From Marsupella aquatica (lineage: Eukaryota > Marchantiophyta): a stretch of 64,000 nt of DNA. The number at the start of each line of letters is the position of its first letter. Position 1 is the stretch's first letter. The stretch is from positions 9,548,001-9,612,000 of the forward strand of contig OZ316892.1 of the NCBI GenBank assembly GCA_973895155.1. Reading direction: 5' to 3'. Both the position numbers and the translations under genes were made by a program. Under the pieces are notes generated by a model. The model was not told the DNA's origin, did no database searches, and saw only the letters and a list, made by a program, of their open reading frames with translations. This document shows, piece by piece, positions 47,370 through 57,102 of this stretch.

Positions 47370-47835
47370 TGCGAAGGTATTTTTGTCGACGCTCTTGTAT
47401 TTCCGATGGGCGTCGCTTTGCATAATTTGCGAATCAACCCGCATCGCAATTTGCGATTCTATCCCTATCGCAAATATAATACTTGAAGCGCATTATATCG
47501 CTAATACGTTGCGAAGTAAGTGGTTTTGCAAGTTTTACCAAAACGCGCCGAATGGAAAGGCACCTTCTGAAGACGAGAAAATCGCTCGCCAACTCCGAAA
47601 CTAACTCATGTAAATATTTGCAAAGAAGGTTGGATTGAAAATGTTTTGCGATAGTAGTTGTTTGACAAGTTTAAGAATGTCGGAGGATGGAAGATTTGCG
47701 AAACGGTGAGAATATGAAATTTATGATTGATTTTGCATCACAAGTTTGCGAAGAGTATAGTATGGAAATATTGAGAAAAGAGAAGCTTCATAGAAATTGC
47801 GAGTCCGGTGAGAGTTTGTGAGCTTCGCAAATTGT
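47370..47835. promoter_or_regulatory. E2 left subterminal motif array (TTGCGAA/TTCGCAA)
   Basis: More than ten copies of TTGCGA, TTTGCGAA or TTCGCAAA in both orientations. It is the presumed binding array for an element-encoded protein. Confidence 0.75.
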
Positions 47836-48307
47836 TCACAAACTAAAAATTAAGATTATTGTGAGGTGAGACAATGAAGAGGGTGGATGGTCCAATATAT
47901 GGATGGGGCGGGAGGGAAGAGGAAGGGAGGATGGAGGGAGGTACAATGAAGGATGGAAAAGGGAGGGAGTACAATGGAAGAGGAAGGAGGGAGGAGAAAG
48001 AGGAAGGGAGGAGGAGGGACAAACGTACCATGGAGGAGGGAAACACGAGGGTGAGAATGAAAATTATGGAATAAGTAGGAAATAAAGTTATATTGAGCAA
48101 CAGAGGTTAGATAGAAAGTTGCATGTAAAATTCACAAGTGATCACAATAAAACAATACAATACATATGTCATGAGTATAACTCATTCAAAAGTGAATGGC
48201 AAATATAAATATAGACAATACTTTTTTTTATATCACCAAACATGAACAAATCAAATATAACATGAACAAATGTCTAGGCTGGACCCAAGTGCATATAAAT
48301 ATGTCCC
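47836..48307. other. E2 tail between motif array and transposase 3' end
   Basis: A purine-rich stretch (GGAGGGAGG-like, 47880-48050) is followed by A/T-rich sequence. It probably holds the transposase 3' UTR. No coding content was seen. Confidence 0.4.
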
Positions 48308-51300
48308 TCACACTTGGTCCTCATCGGCCTCAAGGTCATCTAGGTCTGATACAATAACATTTGGCTTCTCAGAAACAATGGAACGAGAACGTGGCACATA
48401 GGTGATGACAATTGACCACTCGGTGTCTAAGGGGTATGGAATGTAGAAACATTGCTCCAAGTGTGATGGGAAAGCAAATGGTTCTGACGTTTGCCAATGA
48501 GATGCTTGAACACTAGTGGCACTTGTCTTCAACCGTGTAAACCCACTCTCATCTTGAAGTACAGTGCAATTTTGACCAACAAGGTTCACTTTGAACCACT
48601 TGCACTTGAAGACATATTCCTCAAACTTTGAATGGTTGTCATATGATACCACCAAGATCTCCTCTATCTTCCCATAGTGTGGCACAACATCTCTAACAAT
48701 GTTCCTGTCATGGCAGCTGCTTCTGGAGTCTTGAGAAAATTCCCCTTGAACTCCACAATCAAAAGTACGACCCCTCTTCTCATCAAGGGAAGAAACCCTA
48801 AAATTAACAAAACCCACAAATTTTTATTACACAAAAGATACCATTAATGTAATAATCATCAAAATATGACACCCATCCCTAAATAGCCAAAACCCACATG
48901 GCCTATGGCATAAATATAGAAGCCAACATTACAGTTATGGATGTCATTAATGATAATAGAAAGTTTTTAAACAATAGAAATAACTAATCAAAATAAGGTC
49001 TACATGAATTAATAGAGGAAGAAAGGTTAGGTACTAGTGGACCTGAAGTGTCTCCCTTGTGTCCACATAGCCGTCTTGGATGTCACCACTCTCAAAGGGC
49101 CATGAACAATGGTCCGAACGTCATCTGTGATGGTAGGAAAGTGGGACACATCTCCTCCTTGTGTCACCATGTCATCCAACTCAAGCAACTTTTGCTTCAT
49201 ATACTCATGCATCTTAGGAAAAATTCTTGCTCTTTGACTTGTTCTCTTGGCATTCTCATAAAACTCTCTCCATTTCTCCATGATATTACTATTACTCAAC
49301 ATAAATGTTGTCAACTATGACCACTCTGTTGATGTCAACATGCGTGTTTTTGTGGCACCTGTTAAACGGTCCTCCTCCTCTTCTCTTTCCTCCATCCAAG
49401 TACGTGGACAAGTAGGATCAATGGTGGCCAAGATGTTACTACAATAAAACATACTCTCTGCTGCCAAGTATCCTGTAGCTATGCTTCCCTCCACCCGTGC
49501 ACGGTTACGTACATAAGCCTTCAACACCGCCATGTAACGCTCAAGCCAATACATCCATCTACAATGCACTGGACCTGCAATGGCAACCTCCCGCACAAGA
49601 TGCACAAGTAAATGAACCTGACAATCAAAGAAGGAAGGAGGAAGGGCTTTCTCCAACTTGCATACCACCTCAGCTGCCAATACCTCCATCCTAGGGATCT
49701 CTTCTACATATATCTCTTTTGAGCATATTCATCTCAACAAACGACCCAATGACCAGATGGCATCTTGCACTTCTTCACTCCCTATACCTATAATTGCCAC
49801 TGGCAATATATGCTGCAATAGGCGATGATAGTCATGTGTCTTCAGATATCGTGGCCACTTGTGATTGTCCTCCATCCCAAAAGCTTTTCGAAGGTTGGCA
49901 CCATAGCCTGTAGGAAACCGCATCTCTCCTATACGGTTCTGAAATTCACGTCTTTGGCCAACACTCAACACCCAAGGAGTAGAAGGACGATTCTCCACAC
50001 CTGCGATAGGATCAGTTGTCACCCAAACATCTGGATGCAGTTCCATCTCCTCGCATGCCTCCCTAAAATTAGTGTCCTTCTCCCCATAAAAATGCTTTAT
50101 CAAAGCCTTCCCCACATTTCCCTCTATGTGCATGGGGTCTAAAAGATGGCGGATCTTCAACTCAGACCAATAGGGCAAAGTGGCTAGTATACTCCACCTG
50201 GTCAAACCTGTCCTATCAAAGGTGAAGGAATGATTTGGGTCTGCCACCCTATCAGCTAGTGACTTCCAATGTGCAAAACTTGTTGCATCAGGAATTTCAC
50301 GCTCATCACTAAATGGCATGTCAAAGGAGGAGAATAGAAGTGGGTCAAACCTCATCTCATGCCCCATTGATGGGAAGAAACTTTGTATGCCCAATATAAA
50401 CAATCTTTCTAATCCATGAACAATATGTGGCCATGTCCTCTAAGCTTGGGCCACAAGTAGAGCAAGCTTTGTACCCCTGAGTTTGCAATCCAGAGACAAA
50501 ACCAAACCCTGCTTACATAGAAGAAATCAAACCATGCAAACTTTATGTTAGGGTTGTCACATGAGAAACAACAATAGGAACTACACATTATTGAAGGGTT
50601 GCAAATGGCATGGAAGTCATATTACCAGGATAGTCATGCATTGTCCAACAAATGATCCCTCTTAATTGAAAGACACGTGGAAAACCTCCTATAATTTTCC
50701 TGCCATCATATGCCCACACTCCATTCCATAATTTTTGAAGTTCTCCAACCAATAGTGCCAAGTAAGTGTCAAAGTTCTTCACCTTTTTTGGACCTGGGAT
50801 AATCAAAGACAATAAAAGGAACCCCTTCTTTATGGATAGCCATGGTGGGAGGTTATAATTCATGACAACCACAGGCCAAACTGATGTAGGTTGCCCCTTT
50901 CCTCCAAGTGAATGAGGGCTAACTCCATCAGATGCCAATCCTAGCCTCACATGGCGAGGATCATGTGCAAAGTCTGGCCATGTTGCCTCAATATGTTTGT
51001 GAGCAGGGGAGTCAACTGGCAATCGCATGACACCAGACTCTGATCGATGAGTCTTATGCCATACCATCAACTCTGCCAAGTCAGAACACCGATACATGTG
51101 CAACAACCGAGGAATGATGGGAAACCAACGAACAGCCTTCCTTGGCACCTTCTTTGTTAGCATGTTGGGGTCATAGCGAGGCTCATCACATGTTGTACAT
51201 TGTGTCATGTTTGCATTGGCCCCATGAAATAACATGCAATCATTCACACATGTATGAACAATATGATATTCCATGCCAATAGATGAGAGAACACTCTTTG

Positions 51301-51802
51301 CCTCCTTCCAAGTTGCTGGCAACACATTCTCAGTGGGTAACATAAGGTCATGGCAAAGTGCAAACATATAAGATAACAAGGCATTGCTTGCCTTGTGTTT
51401 GGCCTGTAGGTTCATCAACCCCAAGATGGCTGAAAGACGACTCAAACAAGCACCCTCATAGATAGGTGTTCGGGCATGTTCCTCTGCTTCTTCCCATTGG
51501 CGTTGTCCCTCAGGGGTATGTCTTGGGCCGGCGTGGATCATTGGGGGCACCTGCCCTTCATTGGGAAGGTCATCACCAGGGTTGTCGGCACCAAACCAAT
51601 CAACCATGAAGTCATCCATGGCTCTATCCTGGTCATCAATTACTTGTTCATCCGTCCGAGGTACCTCTTCATCAGGGTTACTGCTTCCACTAGCACTTGA
51701 TGAGGAGTGTGACTCTGATCCATGTCCTTCTTCTGGCATACCCATTTCTCGATATGTTGCTCTCAATCTCCGTGGTAACATATTTGGAGAGGGTCGCACA
51801 TT
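48308..51802 (-). pseudogene. E2 CACTA transposase (tnp2, DUF4218, DUF4216), multiply broken
   Basis: Exons on the minus strand: 51802-50626, 50508-49043 and 48797-48308. Junctions are GT-AG and in phase. The tnp2 pieces are RHVRLGLASDGVSPHS, SVWPVVVMNYNLPPW, MHDYPG|FGFVSGLQ, ACSTCGP and LLDPMHIEGNVG. DUF4218 (LPPSFFDCQVHLLVHLVRE, YWLERYMAVLK) and DUF4216 (HYGKIEEILVVSYDN, KCKWFKVNL, GFTRLKT) follow. Lesions relative to E1 are a one-base shift near 50365-50390 and TGA in place of a Trp at about 49729-49731. TAG also replaces a Gln at about 49315-49317. The third intron (48798-49042) is absent from E1. The frame opens directly after a TAG acceptor (51803-51805), with its first ATG only at 51781. 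Confidence 0.9.
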
Positions 51803-51967
51803 CTAAAAACAAAGCAAACAATTGAAAGTTATATTGCAAAGAGAACACACACAAAAATGGGCTAGGGGTGTGCAAAAATGAAATAATATTGGTTGTGGTG
51901 CAAATACAAAATGTGGCCAAAGGCCATATGTAGTGTCCTTTGATATGCAACATACCACCTATGACCC

Positions 51968-53129
51968 TTAACTTAACCCTAATCCCACATAGTGAGTAAA
52001 TAACTCATCCCCTGAGTTAATGGTCCTCGTCGCTACAACTAGGCAATGGTCATGATGATATGTCTGGCCATAACGTGCTGGCGGAGGACCCTCAATGAAA
52101 ACCCACTCACAATTTTGCCTATGCTTAGGGCGAGTCCCCACGGTACTGTTTATGAAACCAGCAATATTCCCAGTCCGTATGGGGTCCCCATCTATGACAC
52201 GCTGCTCACTATACCTTCTAGTGTTTCCATCAAAAGTATCCATGTCCAATGCATAAGTCTTCCATTCAGGGTGTTGTGCAAGGATCATGTTCCAATGTCT
52301 TCTCTTGTAGATGGGTCCACCATAAGGAAACAAAGTAGGCCCCTCTCGGCCGCGTCCACCTCTACCACTCTCGGCGTCCACAATGATGTCCTCACAGGCA
52401 AAAACTCCATAGCCATGTCTATCCCCAAGTGTGGAAGGTTTGATAACCCAACGTCTACCCCAAACCTCTACCTCCGCACCGTAGGAAAGCTGTTGTGGCA
52501 AACCAAGAGTCTCAGGATCCCAGTCCTTGATGATAGGGACACATCTGCCAGTGAACTCACAATCACCCCACCTACCCGTAACCACTGCCTTGTACAAATC
52601 AGTATCCCCTAGGGCCCGCCTCTTGGAACGCTTTCTCCCTCTTGGGACAATAGCCTCAACCCCAACTTCCCTAGGACTGGTGGGCCTTGCCGCTAGACCC
52701 AAGGCTTTTGAGAATGCATTGCCTATAGCATCTAGAACACCTTGTGATGGGACATAGGGTGCTTGTGCCACAGGTCTAGGCCTATTGGATACCTATTCCA
52801 CCAAAACCAAAACAAACAAAAGTAGGTGTGAAATTAAAAACCTTCAACCATTGAGTAATGGGAATAGGGTAGGAAAACTAAGGCATAACACTTATAATAT
52901 GAGATGAAGAAGCCCCTGCCGTATGACATCCACAACGCCCATATCTCTCAATATGTTGGGCACATATGTAAGATTTTTGGGAAACCTGACCCACACATCT
53001 GGAACATTCACAAAGTTGACGGGGTGGACCGCGAGGAGGAGGTGCGGTCGTGTGATGTTGAGGTGGAGGTGGTGTATCTTCATCAGAGGAGGACGAGTCT
53101 GTGGTGGAGATTTCAGAAGATGAAGACAT
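51968..53129 (-). CDS. E2 SET-domain protein with Cys-rich N-terminal exon
   Basis: Exon 1 is 53129 to about 52890 (donor AGT|GTTATG, less certain) and exon 2 is 52792-51968 (acceptor AATAG). They join in phase to about 354 residues. Exon 1 has an acidic Ser/Asp start, a Pro/His stretch and a possible zinc module CECSRCVG ... CAQHIERYGRCGCH, equivalent to that of E1. Exon 2 has a basic patch (RGRKRSKRR), then a SET domain: EVEVWGRRWVI, DRHGYGVFACEDI, GNIAGFINST ... QNCEWV and INSGDELFTHYV. The usual NHSC is NST-, while the NCEW Asn and the terminal Tyr are kept. Only 165 bp separate its stop from the transposase frame, an intron-sized gap, so SET may also be the front part of the transposase transcript. 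The target could be a histone or a non-histone protein. This is the only unbroken SET frame in the window. Confidence 0.82.
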
Positions 53130-53803
53130 ATCCCCTGTAACAAGATATAATTAAAATGGGCATGTTATGACCAAAACATACCACAAAATGATATAAATCA
53201 AAGTTCCCAAATAATGATGACAAGAAACCCAAACCAAAATGACCATAGCAATAAAAAAGGTACCTTTATGAGACCCGGGCTCAGCAGTGCCAATAGGTCT
53301 TGTGGCTCTAAGATAATTAATGAACCCAATCTGAAAGTATGAGGGAAAAGCTGCAACCATTCCATGTACAGATATGTAAGCACAATAATCTGGACCAGAC
53401 AAGAACAAAAAACCCTATATACATGTCCCCTTTATACATAGTGGCAACCAAAAGTGTTAAGTACATGAAAGGAACACTTGAGCCGATCATGCAATGTTTA
53501 CCTTTCAAATGCCCGGGCTCTCACAATGCATATGCATTAGTATCAAATCATCAAAAAGTGCCGCACCCTGCAAGCTATCATATAGTCCCCTCCTTTGTTA
53601 GCAAAACCCATGCCAATCCCTTTTTGATTCATAAACCCAATGAACCTCTCTTAAACCCAAAAGGCTGCAATATAAATCTCATGAAACCTTGCTTTGTCTT
53701 ATCCAAACCTTCAACCCCAAACCGCATCCTACCTATTAAACCTAAATCTGACTTACACACAAACCCAAACCTTTCTTCAACCTTAGAGACCTTTCTATTT
53801 AAA

Positions 53804-53836
53804 AACCCCAAACCCTAAAACCCTAAACCCAAACCT
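53804..53836. repeat. Short telomere-like CCCTAAA repeats
   Basis: A few imperfect AAACCCTAAA units. Such 'telo-box' stretches are common near plant promoters. It is too short and imperfect to be a telomere remnant. Confidence 0.5.
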
Positions 53837-54089
53837 TACTTATTTCTTGTAAACCAAATCCCACACCTTTATTATTTCTTCTAAACTAATGTAAACCCAA
53901 ACCTTAGCCTAAACCAACACCATACATAACCCATTAACCTGAAATCTGCCTAACCCTTCAAACCCGCCTTCAACTATTATCTAACACCCAAAACATGGCC
54001 AAAAAACATTCCAAATATGAGTATAGAGGGGTCCACTTCACCTTTGAAAAAAACCCTTTCAAATGAAACCAACATTCCCCCCAGGACGA

Positions 54090-54330
54090 GTTGCCAATGT
54101 CTTGCGAAGCCGCTTCCTTCGCAAATACCATCACAAATTAGAATTGAGTTTTGCGAAGCTGCTGCTTTCGCACGACCTTCAGAAAAATAGAGCCCGAGAG
54201 CATTTCTGCGAGAGAGCGAAGGTGTTGCGAAGCCTTTCACGTCGCAATGGTTTCGCAAATTTGAGAAACTACATGCGAAACTAGAAGGATCGCAACTTGC
54301 GAAACGGGTTGCTTCGCAAGTCTTTCCCGC
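54090..54330. promoter_or_regulatory. E2 motif cluster upstream of gene B
   Basis: About ten TTGCGAA/TTCGCAA-type words in 240 bp end roughly 100 bp before the gene B ATG. This matches the position of the E1 cluster at 37800. Confidence 0.7.
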
Positions 54331-54433
54331 TTGTACTTTTGCACTTGGCCGCGGCGTACTCAGCGGCATTTGACAAATTTCAAGCGTAGGGAGGGAGAAG
54401 GGAGCTTGCGCGCGCTCGGGGGGTGGCTTAGCT

Positions 54434-56399
54434 ATGGATTCCAGTGGAGCAAATGGAGGTGATGGGGCAGGGGTGAGTGACAGTGGCAATGGGAATGAAG
54501 GCAATGGGGAGCAGGAGAGGAATCGATGGACCGATTTGATGGCTGAGCACCTCAATGCAGCACAGTTGAGCCACTTAGATTTGACTACACCAGCAGGGAT
54601 TGCTTCTTTGAGTGCGATCTTAGGGCAAGCCTTGCAAACGGGAGTAGATGCAGGGAACATTGCAAGGGAGGAGGAGCAAAGGAGTGCAGCTCAACAGAAG
54701 GCAAGAGAGAAGAAGCGTAAGAAGGAGGAGAGGGCCAAGGCAGGAGTAGTCTCACCTGCTGCCCTAGAAAAGAAGAGGAGGAGAGAGGAACGAGATGAGA
54801 TAAGTGCACAGCGGGAGGAGCAGCGAAAGAAGGAGGAAGAGAGGAAGAAGCTGCCTATGATTGCCTTGATCGAAGGCATTCCTACTGAACTGGCCTACAC
54901 CGGGGCAAAGAGCACTATCAGGCTTATGGTGCACTCCAATTTTGCACGAGGAGTTGAGTGGGGGAAACTCAGCAAGGCAGACCAGAAGAAAGTAATGAGT
55001 CAAATCAAAGATTCATTTCGAAATGGAGCAAAGATTGATGAACAGTGGCTTGCAGATAGAATCTCCAATTCAATGTCTCAAGCACGGTACCATGATAGGA
55101 AGAAGGTAAGGGCCTACCTGGCAAACTTGGAGGAGTACAGAAACGTGAGGAGGCCACTGCAATTCACTGAGGACGTGTGGAATGCCTTTTACAAAGTGGA
55201 GGTGCAGATGAGAGCTGCCAGGAACCTTCTCTTCTAGAAGGAAATGGAAGCCAAGGCACAGAAGGCCGGGAAGTCCGACCGAGACCTCAAGGCAATGGCT
55301 GAGAAGGTGTCTCACATGCAGCACATTGTGGATGAAGTGGGGGCACCACCCCAAAAATTCATCCTTGCAGCTGAGCGAGTTAGCAAACGGCCCAAGACCA
55401 CGCACAAGATGGGCCAAGGTGGACTTCCCGGCCTCAAAGCACACTTTGTGAGTGGGCCCTCTCCTCCCCTGCTTCTGTTTCCTTGCTTTCAATTGGTATC
55501 CAAACCTGCAATGCCCCCCTGCATACCTCTTGTTTCTTTCTTACGGCCTGCCTTGTACTTTAGGTCACCCTGACACATTGCGTGCCTTAGAGATTTCTCG
55601 GAATTTTTTAAAAACAGAGTTTGCGAAGCTTTTGCGATGCCGGTTGCTTTGCAAATGTTTCGCAAAGTCTATCATGGCATTTTTTAAAGTTGTAGATGCG
55701 AAGCTATTGCAAACTAACCCGCTTCGCAACTACTTCGCAAGCAGCTAATTTATTTGAATTTGCGAAGTGGGGAGTTTCGCAAGTGTGTATTATGTTTAAA
55801 AAATACCGCTAAGGGTTATTGAGCCCAGTTTTGTGTTCTAGGGTGCACCCTATTAGCACCTCCATGCATTTTTCTTGGGTTTATAGCATATTAACCTCGA
55901 TCGATTTTGGTTTTGGAATGTTTGGTTGTGGTAGTATAAGAGGTACCGCAGGAAGATAACAGCAAAAGAGATGGAGATAGGAGCTGCGCATGGAGCCAAA
56001 CATCTCTTTGACTTGGTTGACGCAGAGTTGGCGACTGTAAGTGCATGTATCCCCTTCAGTTTTTCCCACCCAATCCACTTATCTTTTCATTCCGTAAACC
56101 TAAACCAATTTGGCGTTGTGCTGTGCAAACAGGATGATGAGGATGCCAGTGATACCAGCAGCACCGATGAGAACAATGAGGGGACCACGACAAAGGGGCC
56201 CAAGGTAGGAGGGAGTAGTGGATCTGGACCAGTAGGAGGAGTTTCCCAGCAGGAGGGGGAGGAAGAGGATGAGGACGAGGACGAGGAGGAACCAGATGTG
56301 GAGGAGCAGCCAGCACCACCTCCTGTGCCACGTCCGGATCGTCGCAAGAGGGACAAGGGGAAGAGGCCGGCGACAAGGAGTAGGAGGACCCCATTCTAG
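54434..56399 (+). pseudogene. E2 gene B: basic coiled-coil accessory protein, one in-frame TAG
   Basis: Exons are 54434-55447, 55941-56036 and 56133-56399, GT-AG and in phase (458 codons). It is the counterpart of E1 gene B. Shared features are a Gly-rich start (MDSSGANGGDGAG), a long Lys/Glu/Arg coiled coil (EKKRRREERDEISAQREE), the block FRNGAKIDEQWLADRIS, HDRKKVRAYL, THKMGQGGLPGLKAHF ending exon 1 at the same place, an acidic exon 3 (EEEDEDEDEEEPD), and a basic tail ending RRTPF. An in-frame TAG at 55235-55237 truncates it. E1 has Gln there (WLQKR), so the stop is most simply a CAG-to-TAG change. The function is unknown. A DNA-binding partner of the transposase is a reasonable guess. Confidence 0.72.
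55600..55790. promoter_or_regulatory. E2 motif cluster inside gene B intron 1
   Basis: About seven TTGCGAAG/CTTCGCAA words lie within the 55448-55940 intron, at the position equivalent to the E1 intron cluster (36440-36590). Confidence 0.7.
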
Positions 56400-57065
56400 A
56401 GCTTGGTGGTGTAGTGCCTATGGATGCCCATTTACTTAGTGTAGTATATAGTTTTGATATCATGGGTAGTCTTATAGGGACCTAGCTTGTCATATGACAC
56501 CCATCTAGGGTTTAGGAAACCCTAATTTTTGTGTACCTATCAATTTTCTATAAAGCAATTTTGATTCAGTCTGGTCTCCGTGTTGGACAACAAGACCCCA
56601 ACCATAATTCAAAACTCTAAATCTAAACCCTAGCCTCAAGACATCTTGCGAAACCTATGCGAACAACCCAAATTGCATATTTACCATACTGAAGGTATTG
56701 CAAACATTATGCAAACCACATAAGTTCACAAAAATGCGAAGCGATCTTCATGGCATAACTACCATTCACTTAATATCGCAAACATATTACCAAACTCCTG
56801 GGATTGCAAATATTGAACTGCTTGATTATTATCGCAAGCCTCTCGCGACGCCCACAGAGTCGCTTAAATGTGAGTCCTTTGCGATTCTATTAGTGTCGCA
56901 AGTTGCGAAGGCGTTGCGAAGGTCTTGCGAAAGACCGGATGCGAACCTTTGGGCTTCGCAGTTTGCGATTCTATTGCGATGTGCGATACTTCGCAAAGGT
57001 GAGTTTTGTTTTTTGATTTCCTTTGTTGTTTGCGATGCTTTCAAGTTCGCAAAAGGTGTAGGAAG
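56400..57065. promoter_or_regulatory. E2 right subterminal region and motif array
   Basis: A gene B 3' tail is followed from about 56640 by dense TTGCGA/TCGCAA words in both orientations (especially 56865-57055), up to the right terminal repeat. Confidence 0.7.
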
Positions 57066-57075
57066 TGTTGTAGTG
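57066..57075. repeat. E2 right terminal inverted repeat
   Basis: TGTTGTAGTG, followed by target duplication CGT and the remaining 24 bases of the copia 3' LTR. Confidence 0.94.
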
Positions 57076-57102
57076 CGTTACGAATGTCGTCTATGCTCAC
57101 CA

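Larger units (their letters stand above)
53130..54433. other. E2 divergent intergenic region
   Basis: It lies between the divergently arranged SET/transposase and gene B units, so it should contain both promoters. It holds CCCTAAA-type repeats (53804-53836) and a cluster of the E2 motif next to gene B (listed separately). No gene was recognised. Confidence 0.45.
47347..57075. mobile_element. CACTA DNA transposon E2, inverted relative to E1, carries a SET-domain gene
   Basis: 9,729 bp, bounded by CACTACAACA and its exact inverted copy, flanked by the 3-bp target duplication CGT (47344-47346 and 57076-57078), inserted in the copia 3' LTR. Gene order is that of E1 but reversed in the window: transposase, SET and Cys-rich exon on the minus strand, gene B on the plus strand. 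The terminal repeats and subterminal motif (TTTGCGAA/TTCGCAAA) differ from E1, so it belongs to a separate family. The transposase has two stops and a frameshift, and gene B has one stop. The SET frame is intact. Confidence 0.95.
29647..57102 (+). mobile_element. Ty1/copia LTR retrotransposon, interrupted by three later transposons
   Basis: The element has a 5' LTR (29647-29990), an initiator tRNA-Met primer-binding site (29993-30004), gag with a zinc knuckle, protease, integrase, reverse transcriptase and RNase H in copia order, a polypurine tract (about 47008-47016) and a 3' LTR (47019-47346 continuing at 57079-57102). The flanking pentamers are GCAAC (29642-29646) and ACAAC (57103-57107), a one-mismatch duplication. 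Three insertions split it: E1 at 34392, a hAT-like element at 45374 and E2 at 47347. Removing them and one copy of each target duplication leaves about 6.8 kb. The two LTRs differ by about 18 substitutions in 344 bp by eye plus an 8-bp GTTGTGCG duplication, so the copy is old. Gag and pol carry many stops. Confidence 0.93.

Noticed and set aside
53804-53836. Interstitial telomere
   Set aside because: Only a few imperfect CCCTAAA units. This is common near plant promoters.
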